Source: Rhabdophis nuchalis (Eukaryota; Chordata; Lepidosauria; Squamata; Natricidae). From it: DNA of 64,000 nucleotides. The stretch is taken from positions 140,511,503-140,575,502 of the forward strand of contig CM077645.1 of NCBI GenBank assembly GCA_039707465.1. The letters are read 5' to 3'. The notes beneath the pieces are model-generated. The model did no database searches, was not told the DNA's origin, and saw only the letters and a program-made list of their open reading frames with translations. Made by a program: the position numbers and the translations under genes. This document shows, piece by piece, positions 47,846 to 58,737 of the stretch; position 1 is the stretch's first letter; every line of letters starts with the position of its first letter.

Positions 47846-48174
47846 CAGGGGTGAAATGCTACCGGTTTGGACTGGTTCACCCAAACTGGTAGTAAAAAAT
47901 GCTACCCGTTTGAGTGAACTGATATTTCTGACAATCAGCTGTGACACATGATTTACATTAGCTAGAATCATTGGGTTTCCTGTTTTCTAGCTAATCTAAA
48001 TTGTGTGGCACAGCGGATTCCACCCCTCACCGTTCTACTTACCTTTCCAGACTCGTAAGGCTTCAAAATATTCCTTTTTTAGTGCTGCACAGACATGCCT
48101 CAGGTGTACATGCATGTGCAAAGTGTGCACTTGGTAGCAGAGTCACTGAACTGGTAGCAGACTTCAAAGGATTG
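47846..48174. mobile_element. hAT MITE inserted at the edge of the previous MITE
   Basis: The left end CAGGGGTGAAATGCTACCGG is intact. The right end stops at CAAAGGATTG, so most of its terminal repeat is lost. A perfect 8-bp TSD CTGTATTA (47838-47845 and 48175-48182) still brackets it. The first three TSD bases come from the end of the older MITE. Confidence 0.75.
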
Positions 48175-48194
48175 CTGTATTAGCATATATTTCC

Positions 48195-49890
48195 AATTGC
48201 ATTTTTTAATTAAACAAATACAAATGATACAGATTGCCCTGGTTTACATAGATTCAGTATTCAACAGTTGGAAAGAGGGATACATAACTAAGGCAGAATA
48301 TCAGCAGATAGCCCAAATCTGCAAAGATGAACTCAGGAAAGAAAAGGCTCAGAATGAACAAACTCTTGCAATAAAAGTCAAAGAAATTTTTTTAAAGTTT
48401 CAACATATAAATAACAAGAAAAAAGTCAAGGAAACAGCAGTCTACTAAAGAGAGAAGATGGCAAGGAAGTAACAGGTAGTAGAGATAAAGCAGTGATGCC
48501 TAACTCATTATTTTCATCTATATCCACACAAAACACTATAGCCCAACCTATCAAAAACAAACCTATAAAAGATAGACTAGAATTAAAAATTACAATAAAC
48601 AAGAAAATGGTAAGAGAACACCTGTCTGACCTTGATGAATATAAATCACCAGAATCTGATGGATTATGCCCCAGAAAATCCTGGAGCACCAGGGAACTAC
48701 TGGAGGATTGGAAAAGAGCTGACGTATTTCCTATTTTTGAAAAAAAAAGTGAAGGGGGGAGAGCAGACTTGGGAAACTATAGACCAGTCAGCCTAAAATC
48801 AATCACTGGAAAGAGATTGGGGAAAAAAAGAAAAAAAATCTGTGAAAATGTAGAAACAACTAAAGTTATAACTAGGTAGCCAGCATGGGCTTGTTAAAAA
48901 CAGATCATGCAAAACCAAATTTATTTCATTCTTTGACAAAGTTATAAAATTAGTAGATCAGCAAAATGCTGTAGACATAATATCAGCAGGGCATTTGATA
49001 AAGTAGACCACAACCTACCTTACCTACTGATAAACTAGAAAAATGTGGGATAGACAGCATCACCACTGGATATGTAACTAGCTGACAGACCGTACTCAAC
49101 AAATAGTCTTTAATGGTGCTACTTCTACATGGAGGGAAATAAACAGTGGGGTACTATAAGATTCCATCTTAGGCCCAATATCTTCATAAATGACTTAGAT
49201 GAGGAAATAGAAGGGGAACTCAACAAATGTGCAGGTGTAACCAATAGCCAATACCTCAGAAGACAAGCTCAGTATAGGCTATATCCAAAAACATGAAATT
49301 TAATGTGGAGAAAAGCAAGATTTTACACCTAGGCAGGAAAAACCAAAGATACAAGTACAAAAACAGTAACTGTGAGAGGGGCCTTGGAATCCTAGTGGAT
49401 GATCACTTAAACATGAGCCAGCAGTGTGAAGCAGCAGCCAAAACAATTAATACAATTCTTGAGTGTATAAACAGAGCCATAGAATCAAAATCATGTGAAG
49501 TATTAGTGCCACTTTATAAATCCTTAGTAAGATCACACCTGGAATACTGCACACAGTTTTGGTCACCACATTACAAAAATGATAAGGATGACATAATAGC
49601 AGTATTCTAGTATTTGAGGGGCTGCCACAAAGAAAAGGGGATCAAGCTATTTTCCAAAGCAAACAGGATGGAAACTAATCAAGAAGAGGAGCAACCTGGA
49701 ATTAGGGAGAAACTTCCTAACAATGAGGACATTCAACCAGTGGAATAGCTTGCCTTCAGAAGTTGTAGGTGCTTCATCACTGTAGTTTTTTAAGAAAAGA
49801 CTGGATACTCACTTGTCTGAAATAGTGCAGGGTCTCCTGCTTGAGCAGAGGGTCGGACTAGAACACCTCCAAGGTCCCTTCCAGCTCTAT
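48195..49890 (+). pseudogene. Decayed CR1 LINE, long copy
   Basis: CR1 ORF2 sequence is readable in several frames: ICKDELRKEKAQNEQTLAIK (48300s), MVREHLSDLDEYKSPESDGL, WSTRELLEDWKRADVFPIFE, NYRPVSLKSITGK, then GILVDDHLNMSQQCEAAAK and SLVRSHLEYCTQFWSP (49293-49610). It ends at AAGGTCCCTTCCAGCTCTAT. Many frameshifts and deletions, including around the catalytic site, make it one of the oldest CR1 copies here. Confidence 0.85.
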
Positions 49891-49894
49891 TTTG

Positions 49895-50880
49895 ATTAAT
49901 TGATTATTTAGTTTGTTCATTTGTTTGTTCATTCATTATGCCTAATGGCAGGGCAGCTGCAGATCATAAGCAGTGGTCTTTCACACTATTATTTGGCCCT
50001 TTTAATTAGAGTGCTCTGCATACAAAGTACTGTATTCTACCACTGCATGAAACTTGCCCGAAATCCTAATGCCAATTTTAAAAGCAGTTTAATAACATTT
50101 GGGAAATTGAGCACTCCCCTTTTTTGTGTGTGTCCTGGAATACAGAGAGTCTTGATTTATATCACATCATTTGCCCTTGAGAGAAGAAATTGAAAATTAT
50201 TATGATTGAAAGTTATGATGATGATGATGAAACTTAAATTATTAACTTTGTGATTCTTTAATATCTGCTCTAAGTATAACCCTTTCATTTTAGATATTTG
50301 TATTCCAAGTAAATCTGCAGCCTTTGGAATCAACCTAGTAAATGTCCATCGTTTCCATCCCCTGTTGTTACTCTTACCTGTCTGTTCTGATTATTGCTGT
50401 TTTCCACCACCAGAAATCTGCCGTGGCCCAAAGACCATGCTCAGTCTGACTTGCAAGCACCTTGCTGATGACAGCATGATGCAACTAAATTCCATGTCAT
50501 TGCCTTTTCCACATAGACGTTATTGCCACTACAAATCTCTGCTGAATTTGGTTTATCTTCTGTATAAGCAGGATAAGACTCTGTGCTGACATAGTGATTT
50601 GGCACTCTGGCTTATAAAACTGAAAAGCTTCCTAGTCTGAGGTGGTTGTTGTCATTTTTTTTAAACTCCAGCAGAGAAAAAGAACTCACTTTCCCACTTA
50701 AAGGAAAAGAACATTCTCAATGCTGAATTCTGTTGTGGTTATGACTAGAAATACTCACTTCCTTCTGCAATCATCTAGAATTCCATCTTGTTCAAAATAG
50801 TCATATGAGCTTGGAAAGTTGGATGAGTAACTTTTCGTGTCGATTTTCAGGTTTCCCTTTCTTCTGAATACATATTTAAT
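49895..50880. other. Unassigned stretch
   Basis: A 74-codon frame at 50365-50589 follows a CCACCACCAG splice-acceptor-like sequence. I cannot match it to a known protein, so it is not called. Confidence 0.4.
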
Positions 50881-50881
50881 A

Positions 50882-50920
50882 GGTAACGGTAAAGGTTTCC
50901 CTTGCACATATGTGCTAGTC
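50882..50920 (-). mobile_element. Sauria SINE, 3' fragment
   Basis: The terminal GGTAAAGGTTTCCCTTGCAC and GTGCTAGTC match the 3' end of the Sauria SINE at 25692. The rest of the element resumes at 52366 after the hAT insertion. Confidence 0.85.
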
Positions 50921-51794
50921 CCATGATAACGAACCTATGGCATGCGTACCACAGGTGGCACATGGAGCCATTTGTCAGGGCACACAAGGTGCTGCCCTGT
51001 CAGCTGGTGAGCATGCATGCGCGCACTGGCCTGCTGAATTCGCCCTTTATTGAAGCCATTTTTCACCCTCCCCAGGCTCTCCAGGCTTTATTGGAGTCTG
51101 GGGAAGGAGAAAAGAGCCTTTCCCCCCTCAGAGGCCCTCCGGAGACTTCATGAGTTTTCCTGAAGCCTCTGGAGCACTCAGAACAATGCTTCGACCAAAC
51201 TGGAAGTGACGTCCAATTTGCTCGGAGCGTCTTTTTGAGTGCGCTGGAGGCTTCAGAGACCTTCAGGAGGCTTCCCTGAAGCCTCTGGAGCACTCAAAAC
51301 AACACTCCGACCAAATCGGAGGTCACTTACGGTTTGGTCGGAGCGTCGTTCTGAGTGCTCCAGAGGCTTCAGGGAAGCCTCCTGAAGGTCGCTGAAGCCT
51401 CTGGAGCACTCAGAACGAAGCTCCGACCAAACCGGAAGTGACCTCCGATTTGGTCGGAGTGTCGTTTTGAGTGCTCCAGAGGCTTCAGGGAAGCCTTCTG
51501 AAGGTCGCTGAAGCCTCCAGAGCTGCCCTCCTGGGGAGGGCAAAAACAGCCTCCCCGCCCTCCCCCCCCCGAGGCCCTCCAGAGGCTTCAGGGAAGCCTC
51601 CTGAAGGTCGGTGAAGCCTCTGGAGGGCCTTGGGGGGGGAGGGCGGGAGGCTGTTTTTGCCCTCCCCAGGCTCCCATAAAACCTTTGGAGCCTGGGGAGG
51701 GCGAACAGAACATACAAAAAATGGGGGGAGTGCCTGTAGTGTGCTCATGCGCACTGGGGGTGGTGGTCATGCATTGTATTATGGGTATGGCCCA

Positions 51795-52192
51795 TACATC
51801 CTCACGGCCGATTCGCTCCCACAGAGAGGGACTTCTCCGGGTGCCGTCCACTAGACTTTGTCAGCGGGCGACGCCCAGGGGAAGGGCCTTCTCTGTGGCG
51901 GGCCCAGCCCTCTGGAACGACCTTCCCCCCGACATTAGAACAACTACGGACCTCCGCTCCTTCCGTCAGAAATTAAAAACATACTTTTTCTGCTTGGCCG
52001 GCCTAGGTTAGTCTCTACCTTTTAGGGTTTAGGGAACATTAGTTTTAATATGGGGATTTTAGTGCAGGGACAATTAAATTTAATTTGTTTTTACTTATTG
52101 TATCTATTTTTGTATATTTTTATGTGTTTTAATTTTTCCCTGAACACCGCTCCGAGTTCCCTTGGGGAGAGGACGCGGTATATAAAAATAAA
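51795..52192 (+). pseudogene. L2-type LINE 3' end inside hAT
   Basis: Encodes the L2 C-terminal block (IRSHREGLLRVPSTRLCQRA, GRAFSVAGPALWNDLPPDIR) and the 3' UTR hairpin (ACACCGCTCCGAGTTCCC, GGGGAGAGGACGCGG). It is very similar to the copy at 24045. Its ATT tail is annotated separately. Confidence 0.85.
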
Positions 52193-52193
52193 A

Positions 52194-52282
<89 letters not shown>
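52187..52282. repeat. ATT microsatellite
   Basis: About 30 uninterrupted ATT units forming the tail of the L2. Poly-Asn/Ile/Tyr frames here are repeat translations. Confidence 0.95.
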
Positions 52283-52283
<1 letters not shown>

Positions 52284-52365
52284 GGCATGCCCGTGAACAA
52301 CCCCCCTGCACTCCCCCCACTTATGGCACGCAAGCCAAAATAGGTTCGCCATCACTGTGCTAGTC

Positions 52366-52622
52366 ATTCCTGACTCTAGGGGGCGGTGCTCATCTCCATT
52401 TCAAAGCCAAAGAGCCAGCACTTCCAAAGATGTCTCTGTGGTCATGTGGCTGGCATGACTAAATGGCAAAGGCACACAGAATGTGGTTCCTTTCCCATCA
52501 AAGGTGGTCCCTATTTTTCTACTTGCATTTTTACATGCTTTCAAACTGCTAGGTTGACAGAAGCTGGGACAAGTAATGGGAGCTCACTCCATTGTCTCAG
52601 TGTCTTAGCCACTGAGCCAATG
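52366..52622 (-). mobile_element. Sauria SINE, 5' part, box B deleted
   Basis: Continues the SINE begun at 50882 (ACTCTAGGGGGCGGTGCTC, GTCATGTGGCTGGCATGAC, AAGTAATGGGAGCTCACTCC). The tRNA-like head is shortened. Relative to 25692-26033 a segment of about 50 bp containing box B is missing, leaving box A (TCTTAGCCACTGAGCC, antisense). Confidence 0.85.
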
Positions 52623-54444
52623 TGTCACACATTTAATAGTGCTGAGATATACTGTATATTTGCACAAGTTGTACCTACAGACACAATATGTTGTAATGTT
52701 AATCTGATTTAGGTAAATGTCATCTTTATCTAGAAATTCAATACTTTTTAATCAAGATCTGGATATCTTTTCTAGTGTGAGTCAGTAGCACCTTCCTATA
52801 TTTATAAGAGTCTAATTTAGCTGAAACTTTCTCTAATAAACACAAGGGAAAGCAATTTTTGTTTATTGACCTTTCCTCCCCCCAATAAAAAGCCGAGCTA
52901 CCCACCCTGCTGCAGAGGACAGAAGCTATGCAAAAGATGTCACAAAGCTTTACAAAAACTACAAGTATGAAAGCATGTTCCTCTTTTTTACTAAAACAAG
53001 GCTTTGTTGTTCTGAAACGAAGACTTTCCATTCAGAGGTTTATTAAATGCGAAACTTGATATACAGTTGATTTCAAGGACAATAAGCATACAATAATCTA
53101 CGTATAGTTCTTTATTTTATTGCTGTTTAATTATTGTATTGAACTGCCCTACTTTTGTAGGGCATCATATTGTTCTTACAAAGGCATCGTACAAAAGGCA
53201 AAACTCCACTTCCAATTTGTTTCAAAGGAAGTTCAAGGAAGCATATTTCTATGGTACTTTTTTTCAGTTCATGAACACGTACTAACTATATGATTACTTA
53301 TCAATTCTTGCTGTTAGTGAGCATCTGGAATCTACAAAGCAATCAATATCCAGGTAGTTTTAGTTTGTGTGCACTGGTCCAATGTTTTTTCTATCAGATA
53401 CTTTTCTCTGTATAATTCTCCTATCTTTTAAAGAAGAAATTTTACTTTGCATGTATAACTTTAACGCACACTATTCTACCCACATGTTGAGTACAGAATT
53501 ATATTGCAAAATCCAGATATTTGGGAAAGCCAAAGAATTTTCTGACTCCTCTCCTGTCTTCCAGAGTCATTTGAACATCCCATTACATTGGCTAATTTGT
53601 AACTAAGAAACTGAGTGAACTAAGTGGTCCAATCGTACAAGGCCAAAAAAAGTTGTAGAAATGGCTTTGTGTCTGCATAACTACAGCATTCCTCTCTCTC
53701 TCTTTGGGATATTGATGTAACCTCTGCATCTAGTTTGAATTTTGATACAAAAGGTACCTGTGAATCTTTTTGACAAGCACTAGGTAAGCGTATGACTTAT
53801 ATCCACAACTGGAACTAGATAAATGCCAATTTCAGCCATAGGGTTGGATGTGTAATTAACTGCTGAAGAACAGATTTTAGGGGCTTAGAATTGTTCAGTT
53901 AAAATAAAAAAGGGACTAAGTTTGAACAACTTCCCAATTTTGACAGCTTCAGAGCATGGCTGACCCTTGCCTACGGATAGCATTTGGGGTCATTTCATTA
54001 AATCTCCAATTAAAGCCCTCCCCTCCTATGCTGAACTAGCTTCATCCTGTGCACTTTAATAAGTCAGTTTCATTATTTCTTCCAGCTTCTTTTATACGAT
54101 GCTATCGTGTAGCATTAATCATACAGCAGAATGCTCCAAGTTATTGGAATTTTGCTTCTAATGGAAAAAAAGCTGAAATATTAACAAATGCAGGTTGAAA
54201 AGATGAAAACAAATTTCCTTGCATAAAATCTGCTGCCTATTTAATGTGAAATCATTAACAGCAAAAAAAAAAAAAAAGAGGAAAAGAAGAAAAAGCAGCA
54301 GGTCCCAGTATTGTAGGATTTTAAAGGAATACTTGCAGAAATGAATGGTTTTCATTATGCTATTTAAAAAAAGAAGAAGTGTGGATTATTGCATATTTCC
54401 TATTTGTTTTCCCAGGTGTTTGATTTCAGGTTAATTTTTAGTTA
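52623..54444. other. Unassigned stretch
   Basis: A 97-codon minus-strand frame at 52738-53031 has no recognisable domain. Nothing else supported. Confidence 0.5.
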
Positions 54445-54445
54445 T

Positions 54446-54635
54446 GAATTAGAATGGAATAGAATAACAGAGCTGGAAGGGACCTGGGAGGTCTTCTAGT
54501 CCAACCTTTTGCTCAGGCAGGAAACCCCTATACAAATGGTTGTTGATTGTTCAGACAAATGGTTGTCTAATCTCTTTTTAAAAACTTCCAGTGTTGGAGA
54601 ATTCACAACTTCTGGAAGTAAGTTGTAAGTTGTAC
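54446..54635 (-). mobile_element. CR1 3' end fragment
   Basis: The plus strand reads GAGCTGGAAGGGACCTGGGAG, CAACCTTTTGCTCAGGCAGG and AATTCACAACTTCTGGAAG, the inverse of a CR1 3' end. Its GAATAGAAT-type tail is at the left. Severely 5'-truncated. Confidence 0.75.
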
Positions 54636-54651
54636 ATTGTTCATGCGGTCT

Positions 54652-55618
54652 TTAATTTGTAACACTTTGGAAAAAAGTGAAACATCTACACTTTATTTCA
54701 ACTGTATTCTTTCCTATTTGTTTCATTCTGGCTAATGGTGAAGCTTCAGCTGATAAAGCTGCAATATGTTTTTCCCCAAATTGTTCAGTTCTAGCTTTTA
54801 TTTTCCCATACTGTTGACCATGATGGTAATTGTAATTCAACAATATGTGAATATATGACCACAGGCACCCATTTCTAACTGAAGTTATTGTCAACAATGA
54901 TTTCTCCAGAGTTACTTGCCTGTATATATTTTCAAGCCATTGATCCATTTAGCAGGATACATTCTCAGCTTTATTTCCTTCAGGATAAAGGTGAAGATCT
55001 GAAATTAACATAACTGCTGATGTCAGGCTCAAAGATCTTTCAGATACTACTGTGGCTTCCAGTGAGGATTCAAGATGAACTAGGCATCCCTGAAGGAACA
55101 GGGATGACATCACAGTGAAGATTGGCAACCAGATAGCAAATTCTGGAATTTGTTTTTCAACAAAGGACATCCAAATGAACTGTATTTTTCAATAAAAACA
55201 AAACCTAGTTGCCTTTTGTAAAAGTGCCTTTGGGTCTTGATTTGGTTTTGTATGGGAATAAAAAGGATGGAGTCACCAGGCATCTGATAATATTTGTATC
55301 AATAACAACATGAGTTGCAAGTTGTTTGCTCATTTCAATCATGCATTGCTTCATCCAGGAAATGAAAAACTTGCTTGTCAGAAACTCAGATGGAAAACTT
55401 GCTTCCCCCTGCCCCCCCAGAAATATATGTTGCTTGACAGCCTCATTCTTGTTGTAGTCACAAAGGTTTTTACTGCATTTGAGTTGAAGGAAGTAGGAGA
55501 GGCAAGGCACAGAATACTCTTCCATCTTCTTACCAGAGTCATAAGGAGACTTTCTTTTTTCATTTTTATCCTCATTATGAAATGTCTACTGGCATTGCTT
55601 CAGGGCACTCAGTCCTGA
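54652..55618 (-). pseudogene. Run of minus-strand frames, possible processed pseudogene
   Basis: Three consecutive minus-strand frames (55205-55525, 54949-55170, 54652-54948) nearly fill one kilobase. The last two are in one phase, separated by a single stop. The first is in another phase. Their residues are of mixed composition rather than repeat-like. I do not recognise the protein, and chance cannot be excluded in AT-rich DNA. Confidence 0.2.
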
Positions 55619-55639
55619 AAACCATTCCTTCTAAGCTAA

Positions 55640-56177
55640 GAGGACCCCCTTAGGCCACAGTGATTTGAGTGGGAGAGACAGAGAGACAGAGACAAAGACA
55701 TATTGTTGATTAGTACCAGAGTACTACAAGTGAACATGGCATATATCTCTCTCTCTCTCTCTTTCTCTCTGTGTGCATGTGAAATAGGTCCTCTATACAA
55801 GTAGGTTTGCTCCATTTGTATTCTGTCCTTTTCCCAAGGAACTTGTATCATAAATGAGTTTTTGCTAAGGCTGCAAGAACTTGATTAAATCAGTGCAACT
55901 TGATTAATCAGATGAGGTTAGGCTTATTAAGTCATTAATCTATCAATTACATTTCCATATATTTGCATGTAGGTAAAACAATATTGAAAGAAAAAAGAGT
56001 CTCTGTTTTTAAATGTGTTGTAACATGCATGAACATGAACATAGTATTACAATTGCTGAAGGGAATGGGGGATTAATTTTTGAAAGAATACATATCATCT
56101 GTAGGTATTGTAGGTGTTTGTTATTAAAGACATTTTCCCCCAGTCTAAACTCTGGGTATAAGTTGTTGTTTCAAAAG
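55640..56177. other. Unassigned stretch with short GA/CT tracts
   Basis: AGAGACAG repeats near 55672-55700 and a CT tract at 55747-55772. No gene recognised. Confidence 0.5.
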
Positions 56178-56185
56178 GGAGAGGG

Positions 56186-56541
56186 CAGGGGGAGGATTCT
56201 ACCAGTTTGGAACGGCTTGGGCGAACTGGTAGCTCCGACCAACAGCTGGGAGTGAACCAGTTTGTTCTGACAATGAGCTGGGCCTACCCACCCAGCCCTG
56301 CTCTATCCTGTCCTTTATTTTCTGCTTTCTAGCTCATCTCAATCACTCAGCACAGCTGATTCCCCCACCCCAGCAGTTTTACTTATTGTTGCTGACATGG
56401 AAGGTAAGCAGCTGAGCTTCTAAATGTTCCATTTTCAGTGCTGTGTGTGTGCACAAAGCATGCAAGTGCACAAAGCATGCATGCGTGCAAACCACACATA
56501 CACGCAAAGCACGCACTCACTGAAACAGCATCCTACCACTG
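56186..56541. mobile_element. hAT MITE
   Basis: The left end CAGGGGGAGGATTCTACC and right end GCATCCTACCACTG are inverted. Flanks GGAGAGGG (56178-56185) and GGGGAGGG (56542-56549) match at 7 of 8 positions. The interior has GCACAAAGCATGC repeats (about 56450-56515). Related to the element at 47846. Confidence 0.75.
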
Positions 56542-57006
56542 GGGGAGGGGATGCATTTAAATGAATCAATTAATTAATGTGACATTTCAGCTTTAGATTT
56601 TGTTCAGAAGGACAAAATCTGTGCATTACTAGAAAGATACAGCTGTGCAAAAAAGTTTTGCACACTTTCAGTTTTAAGCTGTATTTACATGTTTAATCAA
56701 CGTTTCACTCATAGAAACCACACAAAATTAGTACTTGGATGAAAATTTCTGTAGTCGGATTCAGATGCATAATTTTTATTAATATAACCAAAGTCTTTTA
56801 AAGATTTTGGGTGAGTTTATGTGCTAAAACAAACACAACTTGAATTTTCAAGAATGTTAGGATCGAAAGTAGCCAATCAGCGGCGAGCGTTGGCTGACTA
56901 ATCAAAATGCACAGTCTAAATCTATGAGTCAATCAATGTTGTCTCTGACTATAAATAGGCATGAAAAGCATCAAGAAATTTAATTTAGCTCTGGCTGCGG
57001 GCAAGG

Positions 57007-57321
57007 ATGAAGGCCTTTGCTTTCATTAGTTCTGAGCAGTGGCATCATATCATTGTTCTTCATGAAGAGGGATACTCCTGCACAGAAATAGCCAAGAGAG
57101 TGAAATGCCATTACACCACAATGAGCAGACTGGCTAAAAAATACCAAATAACTGGTTCAGTTAATGATAGGCTCTGTTCTGGAAGACCAAGAAAGTCAAC
57201 AAAATGGCAAGATCGGGCTGTGCAACACATTCTGATGGCTGACAGGAAGCTTATCTCATCTCAGATTACAAGAATTTGGAGTGAAACATGTGATGTAAAC
57301 GTGTGCACAAGCACAGTGCAT
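57007..57321 (+). pseudogene. Tc1-like transposase, N-terminal part
   Basis: The frame begins at ATG 57007. It encodes a paired-type helix-turn-helix DNA-binding region (SSEQWHHIIVLHEEGYSCTE, IAKRVKCHYTTMSRLAKKY) and the GRPRK-like linker (CSGRPRKSTKWQDRAV). It ends abruptly at the hAT insertion within STVH. The domain would bind the transposon termini. The C-terminal half resumes in the same frame at 59198. Confidence 0.8.
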
Positions 57322-57503
57322 CAGGGGTGGGTTTCAAAATTTTTGGAACAGGTTCTGTGGGTGTGGCCTGCTTTGTGGGAGTGGCTTGCTGGCCATGTGA
57401 CCGGGTGGGAGTGTCTTGCCAGCCATGTGACCGGGTGGGAGTGGCCAATTTGTATATATGTGTATATATATATATTTCAGTTAATGGTACAGAAAGAGGG
57501 GAG

Positions 57504-57551
57504 GTCGCTGACCTACCTGAGGCTGAAACCAGCCTCAGGTAGGTCAGCGAC
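57504..57551. other. Perfect 22-bp hairpin
   Basis: GTCGCTGACCTACCTGAGGC plus TG (57504-57525), loop AAAC, then the exact complement (57530-57551). It lies inside the hAT, close to the left terminus. Confidence 0.9.
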
Positions 57552-57888
57552 AGGGAAGGGACCTGACGGCTGCCGGTCTGTTTTCTAAGCCTCACACCTA
57601 AACTCCGTTCAAGGAAATTCCGATTTAAATAAACAGATCGCTTCTCCCCCGCATCCAGCCTCCCCCGTCCCCTCCATTTGGCAAGGCGCAGAGCCAGAAG
57701 CCTCCCCGCTCTTCCAGCACCGACCTTCTACCTGAGGAGACCTGGGGGGGGGGGAATGGCGGCCTATCTCAATCGGGAGACTTTCCCAAGCGCAGCCGAA
57801 GGATCCCTCCATCAGCCAGGCCGGCTCTCCGAAGGGGTCCCCCTTTCCCCTTCTCCATGGGGGTGGGTGGTGGGGGTGGGCCGCTCAC

Positions 57889-58038
57889 CTCGTCGCCCCA
57901 CTTGAGCACGTCCTTGTGCCTCTCCCCGACGGCCCGGTAGATGTGCAGGAACTGCTGGATGCCGTGTTTGCGCACGTGCTCCGTGTGCCGCTGCGTCTTC
58001 TCCCAGCTGAGTGGAGAGCCTTGCGACAGAAGCCCCAT
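57889..58038 (-). pseudogene. GCLC: Captured GCLC exon 1, copy A
   Basis: On the minus strand, ATG at 58038 opens a 50-codon frame beginning MGLLSQGSPLSWEKTQ, with HGIQQFLHIYRAV and ending HKDVLKWGDE. This is the N-terminus of glutamate-cysteine ligase catalytic subunit, the rate-limiting enzyme of glutathione synthesis. The frame meets a GTGAGC splice donor at 57888 exactly after the 50th codon, where GCLC exon 1 should end (phase 0). Intron-like GC-rich DNA follows. Because the donor and flanks are present, this is a genomic capture, not a retrocopy. Only the first 50 residues exist, so no enzyme can be made. Confidence 0.9.
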
Positions 58039-58039
58039 G

Positions 58040-58354
58040 GCTCTGCCGGGGAGAAAGAAGAGAGCACGAGAGGAGGCGCGCGGAAAAGGCAACCTGCGGC
58101 CGCTGCTGCCGGGACAACTCCGAAGAGCAGCGCTCGGGCCAGGAGCCGCCGGCTCAAAAAAAAGAAAGCACACACACACACACAACCTACTTCAGGCAGC
58201 GGGAAACACGCAAGGAGAATCCACTCGCGGCTAGGCGTAGAGGGGAAGAGGTGGCTGAGCAAAGGGAAGGGGGGGAAAGGCGATCCCGCCGCCTTCCCGA
58301 GCCTCCCGCTTTGCCAGCGGCCAGTACCCTTCGCAGAGGGAAAAAGAAGACAGC
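58040..58354 (-). promoter_or_regulatory. GC-rich upstream region of captured exon, copy A
   Basis: CpG-rich sequence upstream (on the minus strand) of the copy A ATG, with a CA microsatellite (plus strand 58168-58183). It is mirrored by copy B. By position it should contain GCLC 5' UTR and proximal promoter. I see no TATA box. Promoter function is inferred. Confidence 0.5.
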
Positions 58355-58434
58355 GCAGTCGCCTTGCTTGCTTTCCTGCCGGCCGGCCCAGCCCCTGCTG
58401 CTGCCGCCACCGCCGCCGCTAACTGCTGCTCCCA

Positions 58435-58737
58435 GCTGTCTTCTTTTTCCCTCTGCGAAGGGTACTGGCCGCTGGCAAAGCGGGAGGCTCGGGAAGGCGG
58501 CGGGATCGCCTTTCCCCCCCTTCCCTTTGCTCAGCCACCTCTTCCCCTCTACGCCTAGCCGCGAGTGGATTCTCCTTGCGTGTTTCCCGCCGCCTGAAGT
58601 AGGTTGTGTGTGTGTGTGTGCTTTCTTTTTTTTGGGCCGGCGGCTCCTGGCCCGAGCGCTGCTCTTCGGAGTTGTCACGGCAGCAGCGGCCGCAGGTTGC
58701 CTTTTCCGCTCGCCTCCTCTTTCTCCCCGGCAGAGCC
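58435..58737 (+). promoter_or_regulatory. GC-rich upstream region of captured exon, copy B
   Basis: The inverted counterpart of 58040-58354, reading rightward into copy B, with a GT tract at 58605-58620. Just before the ATG it is shorter than arm A, lacking about 11 nt of an AGAGCACGAG-like segment. Confidence 0.5.

Larger units (their letters stand above)
50921..52357. mobile_element. hAT element with palindromic interior, holding an L2
   Basis: The left end CCATGATAACGAACCTATGG and right end AATAGGTTCGCCATCACTG are inverted. A perfect 8-bp TSD TGCTAGTC (50913-50920 and 52358-52365) lies inside a Sauria SINE, which dates the hAT as younger than the SINE. The interior (51050-51720) is an array of alternating inverted units built on GAAGCCTCTGGAGCACTCA and its complement. 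An L2 fragment with ATT tail (51795-52282) is inserted near the right side. No transposase is present, so it moved in trans. Confidence 0.85.

Noticed and set aside
50365..50589. A 74-codon frame after a CAG acceptor-like site as a host exon
   Set aside because: No similarity was recognised and no donor or neighbouring exon is visible.
52050..52367. Poly-Tyr, poly-Ile and poly-Asn frames
   Set aside because: They are translations of the ATT microsatellite at the L2 tail.
57769..58185. An intact GCLC gene
   Set aside because: Only exon 1 and its flanks are present, twice and inverted. No later exon appears anywhere in the window.
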